Of a stretch of 64,000 bases of DNA, positions 7,473 through 17,414 are shown piece after piece. The notes under the pieces were generated by a model. It did no database searches, was not told the origin of the DNA, and was given only the letters and a program-made list of their open reading frames with translations. The DNA is taken from assembly GCA_037446395.1 (NCBI GenBank), contig JBBIIP010000002.1, forward strand, positions 115,835 through 179,834, read 5' to 3'. The stretch's first letter is position 1, and every line of letters starts with the position of its first letter. The stretch comes from JAAYJT01 sp037446395. Its GTDB lineage: Bacteria > Bacteroidota > Bacteroidia > Bacteroidales > JAAYJT01. The position numbers were made by a program, and so were the translations under genes.

Positions 7473-9800
7473 TTAATTCAAAAATAAGATTTTGCTGGCA
7501 AGGGTCTCGGTTCCATCTTCGCTCGCGATAAAAACCAGATAAACTCCACTGTTGGCCCGGCGGCCGTTAAAGTTCATCCCATTCCAGATGGCCTGCCCAC
7601 CTAATGACCTGGTTCTGAAAACAAGGTTGCCGTTGATGTCAGTAATCTTAATTTCCGAATCTCTCATCAGCCCTTTTATGGCAATCGAACCCTCATAACC
7701 CGGTCTGACAGGGTTTGGGAACACCAAGACATCGGTAGGTTTGGCTTCGGGAGAAGAAGCGGTAGACCTATATGAAATAATCCCGTTGGAAGTGCCAAAA
7801 TAGACTTCGCCTTTCTTATCTATTACAATCGAAGTAATTGAATTCGAAAGCAAGGGGCTGTTCCCTTCATGAAAGTTATAGATTTGCTGCGTTCCGTCCT
7901 CCGACATCAGAAAAACTCCTGCCCGATCGGTTCCAAACCACTTTCGGTTTGCCCCATCAACTGCGATGGCAGTTACGTTTTCTGAATTTAAAAGATATTG
8001 GGTAAATATGCCGATAACAACCAATGGTCGCTGGGCATCAAAATTTCCTGTTGAGAATACGTTTCCCGGATTCCTTATGACGCCCACCCCTTCGTTTGTG
8101 CCGATCCAAAGCTCGCCATTATTGTCAACTGCCAGGCTTAAAATTCTGGTTCCCGGCAAGTTGCCATTTCCCAGTGCGGCTGAAAGGCGCTTGGCCTTAT
8201 CGTCAGCCACATTGTCTATGGTTCCATTGTCAGAAAATACCACCAGCCCATGATCCCTAACCAACATCCATTTCTGGTTGTTTTTGTCGATCACTATCCC
8301 GCCAAAATCAATTGCGCTTGCTACAGGGCTTAGGTTGAATGAGCGCCATGTGCCGTTGGGTTTCATTACCGAAAGCAGATTGCCGGCGCTGCTGTTTGTA
8401 ACCCATAGGTTTTTTTGCTGGTCGAAAGCAAGCCCTCCAATCCCAATCCATGTGGGTGCATATACGTTTCCGCGTAATGTACTATTGGTGCTGTCATAAG
8501 ATTTTACAATGATCCCATCATTCATCTCAATCAGTCCTTTGCCCCAGGTTCCTGCAAACAAACGTTTCGGATTATCGGCATCTACAGCCAAGCAAAGAAC
8601 GTCATGTAATTTGTCCATGCCAGCGGTATTCCAGGGGTTAAAAGACTGCCACTTACCGGCAGTATAGCTCTGAATAACGGCGGGATAATATATACTTGCC
8701 CACGATGAGTTTTTTCCCCCGGGAACTGTCCATAAATAATTCTCGTTCAATGCCATAGCATAAACGGTCGTTGAGGAAGGCCCGGCTGGTTGTATGTATT
8801 GATCTTTCAGCTCGCTTGTTCTTTTGATAAGCCCATGTTGGTCGTCGGCAATAAAAGTCGTCCCTTCTGCTGTGATTATCATGTCGTTAGGGCTTGGCGA
8901 GCCAAAATGATAGGCTTGCAGGAAATCAACCTGGTTGAGATTCGGATCATAGATCTTTGCATAATTCCATCGTGCTATGATGAATTTGCCACGTTGCGAG
9001 CGCAGATTCCTGATCTTCGCTGTTTCGTTGGTGTTAAAATAGTTCCACGTTGTACCGTTGAAAACGAACAGGGTGTCGTTATTTAAGGCATTGCCCGGTT
9101 TGTTCACAATCAGCCGGTTGTTGAGAGATGCGATTCGGTTAAACCGTGAGTTTGGAGTTGGAATGATTTGTACCCTGCTCCACGAGGCATAATTGGCAAG
9201 ATTTGGGCTGCGAAAGCTTGCATTGTAGATTCCCTCCGTTGTAGCCGCAAAGAGCGTAGAATCAGGATCAAACAGAGCGATGTCCAACACATTCACTGCG
9301 GCACCCAAAGCGCCAATGTAATATGTGTCAGCAATTTCTTTTTTGGCAATGTCGAGCACCACAATTCCAAATCCACAAGCCAGGTAGGCACGATTTCCGA
9401 TAATAGTGATGTTATTGATGGATTTGTTTCCAAGAATGGTTTTTCGTTTTATGTCGCTGATATTCAAAATATTGCCTTCGCTGACGAGATCAATATTGGT
9501 ATTAGAATATGCAACAACCACTATTGTATTATCACGATTAGCCTGAATGACACTCACACCAATATCAGACAAGCCATTTATCTTTGTAAGCCGCGTAACG
9601 CTTTCCTCTTTTTTGTCGAAATAAAAAAGGCTATAGGGAGTGGCAGCATAGATACGATTTTTTGTTTCGGCTACCGAGATAATTTTATTGTAGGGCAGGT
9701 GTTCCTGCCACTGGCCGATGGCAATGTTTTGAGCGGTGCCGATGAGGGGCGGGAAACTAAAAAAGGCAAAGGTAAATAACAGAGTTCTGGTCAAATTCAT
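7473..9800 (-). CDS. porZ: Type IX secretion protein PorZ-like, beta-propellers with C-terminal sorting domain
   Basis: 775 residues from the ATG at 9800. The N-terminus is a signal peptide (MNLTRTLLFTFAFFSFPPLIGTAQ), followed by IAIGQWQEHLPYNKIISVAE, the hallmark opening of PorZ. Repeated propeller blades follow (AVDGANRKWFGTDRAGVF, VIDKKGEVYFGTSNGI), as in two-component regulator propeller domains. The last 90 residues are a type IX sorting domain (FPNPVRPG, then ANSGVYLVFI, ending KILFLN). PorZ is a cell-surface part of the type IX attachment complex with PorU and PorV, and in Porphyromonas gingivalis it has about the same length. The single gene is between recO and the divergent YfhO gene; no other por genes are visible. 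Confidence 0.87.
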   Translation of the reverse strand: MNLTRTLLFTFAFFSFPPLIGTAQNIAIGQWQEHLPYNKIISVAETKNRIYAATPYSLFYFDKKEESVTRLTKINGLSDIGVSVIQANRDNTIVVVAYSNTNIDLVSEGNILNISDIKRKTILGNKSINNITIIGNRAYLACGFGIVVLDIAKKEIADTYYIGALGAAVNVLDIALFDPDSTLFAATTEGIYNASFRSPNLANYASWSRVQIIPTPNSRFNRIASLNNRLIVNKPGNALNNDTLFVFNGTTWNYFNTNETAKIRNLRSQRGKFIIARWNYAKIYDPNLNQVDFLQAYHFGSPSPNDMIITAEGTTFIADDQHGLIKRTSELKDQYIQPAGPSSTTVYAMALNENYLWTVPGGKNSSWASIYYPAVIQSYTAGKWQSFNPWNTAGMDKLHDVLCLAVDADNPKRLFAGTWGKGLIEMNDGIIVKSYDSTNSTLRGNVYAPTWIGIGGLAFDQQKNLWVTNSSAGNLLSVMKPNGTWRSFNLSPVASAIDFGGIVIDKNNQKWMLVRDHGLVVFSDNGTIDNVADDKAKRLSAALGNGNLPGTRILSLAVDNNGELWIGTNEGVGVIRNPGNVFSTGNFDAQRPLVVIGIFTQYLLNSENVTAIAVDGANRKWFGTDRAGVFLMSEDGTQQIYNFHEGNSPLLSNSITSIVIDKKGEVYFGTSNGIISYRSTASSPEAKPTDVLVFPNPVRPGYEGSIAIKGLMRDSEIKITDINGNLVFRTRSLGGQAIWNGMNFNGRRANSGVYLVFIASEDGTETLASKILFLN

Positions 9801-9910
9801 GGGATTGGGTTTAATCAATCTCTAAATAGTAATTAACTATTTCTAAGCGCAATTATTGTCTGAAAGCTAGCCCAATTGCGTTCGTGCAGGCAAATGATTG
9901 AGAGGTTTTG

Positions 9911-9918
9911 TATTTTTG
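9911..9918 (+). promoter_or_regulatory. Candidate -7 box before YfhO-type gene
   Basis: TATTTTTG at 9911-9918 fits TAnnTTTG and lies 21 bases before the ATG at 9940. No good -33 TTG is found at the usual distance, so the call is tentative. Confidence 0.35.
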
Positions 9919-9939
9919 GACATTCCTAAACCCTGCCTG

Positions 9940-12900
9940 ATGAAGGTCTTTGCAAACCACTCTCAAATGTTCTCATCAGTCCGGCAATTTATGGGTTCCC
10001 ATAAAGGCTCATTTTTGCTTATTGGCTATTTGGTAATAGCCTGTATAGCCTATAGTGGTGTTGCTTTTTTTCAGGTTTCACTCAAATGGGACATGGTTGA
10101 CTGCTATTTGCCATGGCGTTATTTTGTAGGCGAGAGCATCCAAAACGGAATCTTCCCGCTTTGGAATCCATATCAACATCTTGGATATCCGATTTATGCC
10201 GACATGCGCTCGGTGTTTTATCCCGAAGCAATTATGATTGGGCTCCTTGGCGGATACAGCATTTATACCCTGCATTTATTGTTCATTGGTTATCTTGCTT
10301 TGGCTGCCTTTGGAATGTATCGGCTTGCAGGCAATTTCACCAACAACCAACTGGCCCAATGGTTGGCAGGGTTGGTTTATATGCTTTCAGGCTTTTTTGT
10401 AAGCCACGGCCAGGAGATGTTCGGAATTATTGCCGCCACCTGGATACCATATATTCTGCATTACTTTCTCAGGCTGCTTAATCACAGGAAGTGGCCAGAC
10501 ATGTGGCACACATCATTTTTCCTGTTTCTTCAGCTCAGTGGTGGATACCAGGCACTTAGCATCATGCTCTTCTACCTGATGTTAATTTTGTTTTTAGCAA
10601 CGGTAATCGGGGATATGTTGCACAAAAGGTGGCTGGAATTGGTTCGGTTAATTATGCTTCAATCCGGCTTGGTTATTTCCGTTATTCTTTTATCAGCAGT
10701 TATAATCATCACGTTTATTCAGGTTTCGCCATATATTGGGCGTTTTGGAGGAATTTCGCTGGCCGATGCGGAATTCATGCCTTTCTCGCCGCAGTCGCTT
10801 ATTTCGTTGCTATTGCCTTTTGCGGCAGTGAAGGATCCTGCTTTTTACGATACCGACCTGAGCATGAACAATGCGTATGTTGGCCTGGCTGTGTTGATGC
10901 TATACCTGATTTCCTGGGTAAAAAAGAAGAACACACTGGAGATAATTTTTTGGCTTTTCGGACTCATTTGTCTCCTGGCAGCTTTTGGAAAATATACTCC
11001 TGTGCGACAGTGGTTCTATGATTATCTGCCCCTCATGAACCTTTTTCGGATGTCTGCATTTTTCAGATATTTTGCAATTGTCTCATTCATCCTTTTGGGA
11101 ACTGCTGAACTCAGTAAGTTATGGCAAAACCCTGAACAATATCATCAAAAACTTCTTGTCCTGGCCGCAGCATTTGCGGTGGTAATTATAGTTCAGATTA
11201 CACAGGCTGTTCCACATATTGATTTTTATTCACTGCAGATGTGTGATTTTATTTTTAATCTTAAGCAGGCACTTGTGTCCTCTACACGCAGCGAACATGT
11301 GTTTTTTCAAGGAATAATCCAGGTGATATTTTTGGGAATATTTGTAGCAGGGGTATTTTTATACAAAAGAAGAAGTAGCGCTTTAGCACTTTTCTTCATT
11401 TTTTTCACTATCGCAGAAATGACAATCGCTGTGAAATTGAATTTCTTTGTGACAGTTGCCTCCGACCCCAGGCCTGCATCAATCTCAAAAGTTTTAAACA
11501 AAATGCCCGAAGGGTTTCCGTTGCCCGACCTTGGCGTTGCAGCGGCAAAGTACCGCGATTCTAAACCTGGCTTGCAGCCACTTTGGCGCAATACCAACAT
11601 ATTCACCAAAACAGTTAGCGCTGAAGGGTTTAATAGTTTTCGCCTAAATGGATTCGAAACCCTGCAGCGGGATTATCCCGAACTATTTGAAAACAGCATC
11701 AAAAACCCGGTAGCTTTCCTGTCTTCAATCATCCGGCCTTTTTCCACCTATCATCCTGATTCTTTGGGCGATCCAAAGAAGCTATGGATTGCCGATAGTG
11801 TTTTTGATAGAATCAGCCACCAAATGTTTCCTTGTAGCCCAGGCGATACAATCGCTATCATGAAGTTCTATCCAAACCAGATTCTGTGTAAGGTTGAAAT
11901 AAACTCTCCGAAAGCATTGACAGTTCTTCAAACAAATTTCCCTGACTGGAATGCCTATTTAAATGGCGAACCGATTGATCATTTTACTTCCAACAACCTG
12001 TTTATTTCTTGTATTGTGCCTGAAGGAGAAAACTCCATTGAATTCAGGTATGAGAATAAGCCCGTGATGGCTGGATTTTATTTTTCCAGTTTTGCATTTT
12101 TCTTGACCATAGCAGTCATTCTTTTCAATTTACTAAAAAAGCAATCTCCAAAACGCGCCTTCACCTTTCTGATTATCATTCTATTCGCTCTTTTACTTGC
12201 CGTTTTTTTATTAATTCAGCACCTAAAAAGCAGTGATCAAAAACAATTGCTGGCATATCGCAAGCTTACACAGCAGATGAATAGGCATATGCCAGCCCCC
12301 GACTCCACTTTGTTGGTGCTGAATGTTGACAACCCCGACCGGATGAAAGAGTTTTTGACTAATTACCCTTACAAAATATATTTTCAAAGATTTAGCCAAA
12401 AATCAGACATACTCAAGCTGGACGAATTTATATATGCTTCGATAAAAAGCAATCAATTTCATACCCTGATTTATGGTAGATACAACCTGCCCGATGAACC
12501 CGAAGCGGAAGAAATCATCCGTTCATACTTTCCTGATGAGCAAAATACTGTAAACGATGGCAGGATTCTTTTCAAGGTTTTTAAGAATCAACCCCGCCGC
12601 CTTCCGCTGTTCCGAAGTGTTAACGATTTTGAGAGATCATATCATTTTTGGGTCGGCGACACCACAAAGCGTGATGAGACAAAGTGCTTTGATGGTGGAT
12701 TTTCGTGGCGTCTCAACACAAATCAACCAGGCAGCCCGGCAATGGAAGCCCGTTTTGAGGAATTGGGAGCCACCGGCAACTTGCGCATTGTAGCCCAGGC
12801 AAAGGTCTTCCTGGAACAGAATGCCGATGCAGCGCTATACATTGTCATCGAAAGAAATGAAAAATCGGTGTGGCAAACTTCAGTTGGGGCTTCTGAATTT

Positions 12901-13059
12901 TTCATCAATAAAAATATCTGGCGAAAAGTTTTATTGGTTGGAGAACCCGATTTTGAAATCTTACCAACCGACCGATTGAAGGCCTTTTTCTGGATCAATG
13001 GCCAGGAAAACTTATGGATTGATGATTTTGACATCCGTATTTATTCATTACCGGGGTAA
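9940..13059 (+). CDS. YfhO family multi-pass membrane protein (GT-C-like)
   Basis: 1039 residues from the ATG at 9940; an in-frame TTG at 9898 exists but precedes a promoter-like box. The first half has about 11-12 membrane helices and the early loop WDMVDCYLPWRYFVGESIQNGIFPLWNPYQHLG, with acidic and aromatic residues in the first extracytoplasmic loop as in GT-C glycosyltransferases and YfhO. About residues 500-700 are soluble, with FPDWNAYLNGE typical of the YfhO C-terminal beta-rich part. Another helix pair near 700-770 is followed by a soluble tail of about 280 residues. YfhO is implicated in glycosylating lipoteichoic acid in Gram-positives; in Bacteroidota the substrate is unknown. The gene is alone, divergent from porZ. 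Confidence 0.83.
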   Translation: MKVFANHSQMFSSVRQFMGSHKGSFLLIGYLVIACIAYSGVAFFQVSLKWDMVDCYLPWRYFVGESIQNGIFPLWNPYQHLGYPIYADMRSVFYPEAIMIGLLGGYSIYTLHLLFIGYLALAAFGMYRLAGNFTNNQLAQWLAGLVYMLSGFFVSHGQEMFGIIAATWIPYILHYFLRLLNHRKWPDMWHTSFFLFLQLSGGYQALSIMLFYLMLILFLATVIGDMLHKRWLELVRLIMLQSGLVISVILLSAVIIITFIQVSPYIGRFGGISLADAEFMPFSPQSLISLLLPFAAVKDPAFYDTDLSMNNAYVGLAVLMLYLISWVKKKNTLEIIFWLFGLICLLAAFGKYTPVRQWFYDYLPLMNLFRMSAFFRYFAIVSFILLGTAELSKLWQNPEQYHQKLLVLAAAFAVVIIVQITQAVPHIDFYSLQMCDFIFNLKQALVSSTRSEHVFFQGIIQVIFLGIFVAGVFLYKRRSSALALFFIFFTIAEMTIAVKLNFFVTVASDPRPASISKVLNKMPEGFPLPDLGVAAAKYRDSKPGLQPLWRNTNIFTKTVSAEGFNSFRLNGFETLQRDYPELFENSIKNPVAFLSSIIRPFSTYHPDSLGDPKKLWIADSVFDRISHQMFPCSPGDTIAIMKFYPNQILCKVEINSPKALTVLQTNFPDWNAYLNGEPIDHFTSNNLFISCIVPEGENSIEFRYENKPVMAGFYFSSFAFFLTIAVILFNLLKKQSPKRAFTFLIIILFALLLAVFLLIQHLKSSDQKQLLAYRKLTQQMNRHMPAPDSTLLVLNVDNPDRMKEFLTNYPYKIYFQRFSQKSDILKLDEFIYASIKSNQFHTLIYGRYNLPDEPEAEEIIRSYFPDEQNTVNDGRILFKVFKNQPRRLPLFRSVNDFERSYHFWVGDTTKRDETKCFDGGFSWRLNTNQPGSPAMEARFEELGATGNLRIVAQAKVFLEQNADAALYIVIERNEKSVWQTSVGASEFFINKNIWRKVLLVGEPDFEILPTDRLKAFFWINGQENLWIDDFDIRIYSLPG

Positions 13060-13169
13060 ATCCCGCCCACCCACCCGTTGAAATTGCAGCGGCAAAATAC
13101 CAGAAGGACCTAAAATGCTTAAATTTGTGCTCAATGAAATGAAAGCCAGGGCATTGAAATAAAACAAGT

Positions 13170-15305
13170 ATGATTAAATCTATCTTTTTCTTACTGCTTA
13201 TATTATGTTTTCAATGCGTTGCCTTGGTGGCCCAAAATCAACCAGATACCGCGATTGTTCTGCCAGGAGTCGAAATTTTCGACAAAGCTCCGCCTCCGAT
13301 TTATAAGACAACTATTATTCAAGGTAAGGACTTAGTGAATGGGCATGAAGTTGATATGGGGGAGTTTTTACGAACCATCCCTAATGTAAACGGCATCCGG
13401 CGTGGCGGCTATGCCATTGACCCGGTAATCAGGGGGTTGCGATTTGGGCAGGTCAGAATTTTTCTTGACGATGGCACACAAATCGAAGGAGGCTGCCCCA
13501 ACCGAATGGATCCGGTACTGACACGCATTGAACCCGAAGATATTCACTCACTTGAAATCGTACGAGGCCCATATTTGCTTAGATACGGACCATCCCTCGG
13601 AAGCACCATCAGGGTAATCAGCAGGGCAGAAAACCCTTACGAAGATCGAAAATTTCATGTCAAATCATTTACCGGCTTCGAGCCACTTCGCAAAGGTTTC
13701 GGGCAACACCTTAAATTTTATGGCTCGTCCGACACTTTTTTCTACCAACTTTCAGGTGGCTATAAAAGCTTTGGCGATTATACCGATGGCAACAACAAGG
13801 CATGGGATGCCAACTTCACCAAATACAGCATTTCTGCCGATGTAGGTGTTAAACTTGCACATAATCAAAAAATTGAAGTTTCGTATAAGGGCAGTTTTGC
13901 AAGAAATGTAATGTTCGCCGCCCTTCCGATGGACGAAAATGCCGACAACGCAAATATTGTTGCGTTGCGTTATGAAAAGAAAAGCCAGAAGAACTTAGGT
14001 GATAACTTCCTGGTTTCGGCCTATTACTCAAAAGTTTATCATGAGATGGACAATCGCCATCGTCCGCAATACTCAACTATTGTGCCACCTAATCAGGGAA
14101 TTATGCAGGCGGTCGCAATAGCTAACACTCAGGCAGGCGGCCTTCACCTTGCCATACAGCGCCAACTTAAAAGCCTTTTGCTTGTCGGAGGCTGCGATCT
14201 GGACTATAAACAGAAAGACGGTAGCAGGACTGTGAAAATGATTATGAACATGGGCGACTTTCAGACAACTTCGGTTCGCAATTTCAACCTTTGGAAGGAC
14301 GCCTATATGCTGAATTCGGGTGTATTCATTTCGTTGTCGTCGCCTCTGAAACCGGCCAGGTTTTCGGCTGCCTTGCGGGCCGACATCAATCACGGTGCCT
14401 CAGCAGACACACTGGTTATAATTAAAGACAACCATAACTATTTCAAATCTACACCGCAAACCTGCATTTTCTGGAGCACGGCAATCAACGGGTCCTGGCA
14501 GGCAAAGGAGAATCTTAAATTTACAGTTGGAATCGGCCGCGGAGCAAGACCACCCGATCTGCAGGAGCGTTATATCAAATTTCTCGCCACCGGTTTCGAC
14601 CGATATGACTATCTCGGAAACCCAAGGCTTGACCCGGAAATAAACTACCAGGCAGATCTCACAGTTGATTTCACAACCTCAAACACGAATTTCTATACCA
14701 ACTTGTTTAGATCTGAGATACTTAATTTTATAACCGGCACTTTGGTGCCACCTACTGTTGCCCGCCCGCAAAGCATGGGGGCCCCTGGAGTGAAACAATT
14801 CAACAATTTGAAAAAGGCTATCTTTTATGGATTTGAGGTGGGCTTTCGAAGCGAACCTTTGGTAAAACTAAACACATCGCTTTCAGCAGGATACACCTAT
14901 GCCTACTTCCCCGAAATTGAAAAAATATTACTTCAAAACGGACAAGCAGTGGGAACAGAATTGCTGACAAACGACCCGGTTCCCGAAATGCCTGCCCTGG
15001 AAGGCAACCTGAAAGTGAGCTACAGGTTATTGAAAAACAGGCTGGAGCCCCTTTTCGAAGTAAGGGCTGTCGGCCCTCAAAAACAAGTTTCGCAGGCAAG
15101 CTATGAAGAATCAACTCCCGGCTATATCATTGCAGGGACGAGTATGGTATATCAGCCCTTTAACGCAATCCGTTTGATGGCCGGAATCTCAAATATTTTT
15201 GATAAAGCATACTATGAGCATCTGAACCGCCGGATGATCGGAACAACTGGAAAATTATTTGAACAAGGCCGCTCTTACTATTTTAACCTGACTGTTCATT
15301 TTTAG
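13170..15305 (+). CDS. TonB-dependent receptor, copper-receptor (OprC/NosA) type
   Basis: 711 residues: signal peptide (1-21, ending VALVAQ), plug domain at about 40-170 and a beta-barrel ending in Phe (YYFNLTVHF). In the plug, GGCPNRMDP has Cys109 and Met113 in a CxxxM arrangement, which in OprC of Pseudomonas, as I recall the structure, binds copper. The barrel segment MFAALPMDENADNANIVALR and the segment VYHEMDNRHRP resemble the corresponding methionine-bearing stretches of the copper receptor family. It would import copper or a copper complex across the outer membrane with energy from TonB. The following MbnP gene, 62 bases away on the same strand, strengthens the copper reading. No carboxypeptidase-like N-terminal domain is present, so it is not a SusC protein. 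Confidence 0.82.
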   Translation: MIKSIFFLLLILCFQCVALVAQNQPDTAIVLPGVEIFDKAPPPIYKTTIIQGKDLVNGHEVDMGEFLRTIPNVNGIRRGGYAIDPVIRGLRFGQVRIFLDDGTQIEGGCPNRMDPVLTRIEPEDIHSLEIVRGPYLLRYGPSLGSTIRVISRAENPYEDRKFHVKSFTGFEPLRKGFGQHLKFYGSSDTFFYQLSGGYKSFGDYTDGNNKAWDANFTKYSISADVGVKLAHNQKIEVSYKGSFARNVMFAALPMDENADNANIVALRYEKKSQKNLGDNFLVSAYYSKVYHEMDNRHRPQYSTIVPPNQGIMQAVAIANTQAGGLHLAIQRQLKSLLLVGGCDLDYKQKDGSRTVKMIMNMGDFQTTSVRNFNLWKDAYMLNSGVFISLSSPLKPARFSAALRADINHGASADTLVIIKDNHNYFKSTPQTCIFWSTAINGSWQAKENLKFTVGIGRGARPPDLQERYIKFLATGFDRYDYLGNPRLDPEINYQADLTVDFTTSNTNFYTNLFRSEILNFITGTLVPPTVARPQSMGAPGVKQFNNLKKAIFYGFEVGFRSEPLVKLNTSLSAGYTYAYFPEIEKILLQNGQAVGTELLTNDPVPEMPALEGNLKVSYRLLKNRLEPLFEVRAVGPQKQVSQASYEESTPGYIIAGTSMVYQPFNAIRLMAGISNIFDKAYYEHLNRRMIGTTGKLFEQGRSYYFNLTVHF

Positions 15306-15367
15306 ACTTTTGAATGGCATTAATTAGCATGGCAGCTTTATATGAAACACCGAATAGAAAAAATAGG

Positions 15368-16171
15368 ATGAAAACCAGGCTTTTGGTCGCTTTATTGATA
15401 ATTCCGATCTTATTCTCCAGCTGCGACAGGAAAAAGAAAACCACGCAAACTGCAACAATGCAGATAAACTTTATTCACAAAGTTGATGGTCAGGACTTGA
15501 TCAAAGATCAGATGATTTATACCAATGCGGCAGGCAATCGCTATGAAGTGACCGAAATAATGTATTTTATCTCCGACCTTAAACTGCACCGTTCTGATGG
15601 CAGCGTGGTTGAGCCGGCTACCTGGGATGATATCCACTATATTGATCTGAACATCCCCTCGACACAGACATGGATGGTCACTGGCGAAGTGCCTGCCGGA
15701 AAATATGATTCTATAACCTTTACTTTTGGAATTTCGCAGGCAAAAAACAAATCATTCCTGTTTGTGAACCCACCTGAAGTTAATATGGCATGGCCTGATA
15801 TTCTGGGTGGTGGCTACCATTATCTGATGATCAATGGCTGGTGGTTAGATCTAACCCAGGCTCGTAGAGCATTCAACTTTCATTTGGGCATTGGCCAGAT
15901 ATATCGGAATAATTCAGGACTGATACAAGACATCATTGGATTTATACACAATGCTTTTTCAGTAAAACCCCTTGGGCCAGGTTTTACGGTTAACCCGAAC
16001 CAAAAGCTTGAAGCAGCCCTAACCATGCACATCGAAAGCTGGTTCAGCACGCCATATATATACAACCACAATTACTGGGGGGGCGCCATTATGCAAAACC
16101 AGGCAGCCATGCAAATGGGCTGCGAAAACGGAAAAGACGTGTTCACAGTTAGTTATAAGATTCTTGAATAG
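15368..16171 (+). CDS. MbnP family copper-associated lipoprotein
   Basis: 267 residues from the ATG at 15368; an in-frame ATG at 15314 would put 18 extra residues before the signal. The signal peptide ends in a lipobox LFSSC (Cys about 18), so it is an outer- or inner-membrane lipoprotein. The core shows the MbnP family pattern: YEVTEIMYFISDLKL, then NPPEVNMAWPDILGGGYHYL and a C-terminal strand-rich part with many Trp and Met residues. In methanotrophs MbnP partners MbnH, a di-haem enzyme that converts a Trp of MbnP to kynurenine to form a copper site. No MbnH gene follows here. It is probably co-transcribed with the TonB receptor. Confidence 0.83.
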   Translation: MKTRLLVALLIIPILFSSCDRKKKTTQTATMQINFIHKVDGQDLIKDQMIYTNAAGNRYEVTEIMYFISDLKLHRSDGSVVEPATWDDIHYIDLNIPSTQTWMVTGEVPAGKYDSITFTFGISQAKNKSFLFVNPPEVNMAWPDILGGGYHYLMINGWWLDLTQARRAFNFHLGIGQIYRNNSGLIQDIIGFIHNAFSVKPLGPGFTVNPNQKLEAALTMHIESWFSTPYIYNHNYWGGAIMQNQAAMQMGCENGKDVFTVSYKILE

Positions 16172-16283
16172 GGTTATGATGCGATCGGGAAATAGTTCCT
16201 CATTTACAAGTGGCAATCCGCAAAACCCTTGTCTCTGAATGGATAGTAACAGAATCCTGATGCAGGCAGATTTGATTTTCTGC

Positions 16284-17414
16284 TCAATAATCCAGCGGTT
16301 TCTGATAGATCCGGTATCTTTTATATACTTTCCCACCAACCCGCTCCATTTCTGCCCTGACTTTGGTGTTATTCTCAAGTTCAAGATGCGAGTCGAGTGT
16401 TGTTTTACCTGTAAGCCTGGCCGATTCGAACATTTTTACTCCCATTGCCGCGTCCAGGCCTTTGCCTTGGTGCTGCGGATGTATAGCGCCCAACAACAGG
16501 TTAAGTTGGGTACTCTTTTTACCGGCCAATAGCAAATGTATGAATCCGAATGGAAGCAGCCGGCCTTTGGCTTTTTGAATTCCTTTGCTCAGATCCGACA
16601 TTCCGATCACAAACCCTACCACTTCATTTTCGGGACCCAACACCAGTTTAATAAACCGGGGGTTAATCAAATAAAGGTAGCGATTGGCAAAATCATTCAT
16701 TTCTTTAATGCTGAATGGCTGAAAACCATAAATATCAGTAAATGTCAGATTGATAAGTTCAAACACCGGCTGAATGTATGGCCTTACCTGTCTGCGTGAG
16801 GTAAATTCAATCACTTTATATCCGTTGTTATTTCGCAGAAACCGTTCGTAGATGGCAGCATAAACCGGAGGAACCGCCAGAGGAACCTGGATTTTATATA
16901 CAACGAGATCCACCTTTTTTGTAAAACCTTCGCCCTCAATAAGATCAACCATATACGGAAAATTGCAGTTCGACGAAATTACAACCGGCTCGTCAAACCC
17001 CGCTATCAAAAAACCCTGAGGATCCTTATCCGAAAAACCCATTGGACCAACCAGGGTTTGCATTCCTTTTTCCCGTGCCCAAGCAGAGATGGCGTTTATT
17101 AAGCTTTTGAATACCTCCTTATCGTTCCAGGTTTCAATAAACGAAAACCTGGCGTCTTTTTCGTTGCTGATTTCGTTGTATTTGTGGTTGATTATACCCA
17201 TTGCCCTTCCCACCACCTGCTGCCCTCTTCTGGCGAGCAATAATATAGTGTCGCAAAAAGAAAAGGCATAATTTTTATCAGGGTTAAAAAAATCCCATTC
17301 ATCTATATAAATGGGCGGAACCCAATTCGAATGGTTGCGATGGATCTTTTCAGGAAGAAAGATAAATTCTTTCAGGTCCTGCCTGCTTTGAACCTGCCGT
17401 ATGGTAATAGTCAT
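16284..17414 (-). CDS. GNAT-like N-acetyltransferase family protein
   Basis: 376 residues. The N-terminal half (ITIRQVQSRQDLKEFIFLPEKIH, ARRGQQVVGRAMGIINHKYN, then VGPMGFSDKDPQGFLIAGFD) and C-terminal half (VVGFVIGMSDLSKGIQKAKGRLLP, then GAIHPQHQGKGLDAAMGVKM) look like two GNAT folds. The second has the acetyl-CoA loop pattern QHQGKG(L). Proteins of this kind are common in Bacteroidota and have no known substrate. It is monocistronic: convergent with the MbnP gene and with a 364-base gap upstream. Confidence 0.75.
   Translation of the reverse strand: MTITIRQVQSRQDLKEFIFLPEKIHRNHSNWVPPIYIDEWDFFNPDKNYAFSFCDTILLLARRGQQVVGRAMGIINHKYNEISNEKDARFSFIETWNDKEVFKSLINAISAWAREKGMQTLVGPMGFSDKDPQGFLIAGFDEPVVISSNCNFPYMVDLIEGEGFTKKVDLVVYKIQVPLAVPPVYAAIYERFLRNNNGYKVIEFTSRRQVRPYIQPVFELINLTFTDIYGFQPFSIKEMNDFANRYLYLINPRFIKLVLGPENEVVGFVIGMSDLSKGIQKAKGRLLPFGFIHLLLAGKKSTQLNLLLGAIHPQHQGKGLDAAMGVKMFESARLTGKTTLDSHLELENNTKVRAEMERVGGKVYKRYRIYQKPLDY

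Noticed and set aside
9168..9779. 203-codon frame antisense to porZ
   Set aside because: The porZ strand carries propeller repeats and a signal peptide in the same interval; the antisense frame has none.
13060..13169. Short peptide frame before the TonB receptor gene (26 codons with two Cys)
   Set aside because: Too short and without support; the position suggests leader sequence rather than a gene.
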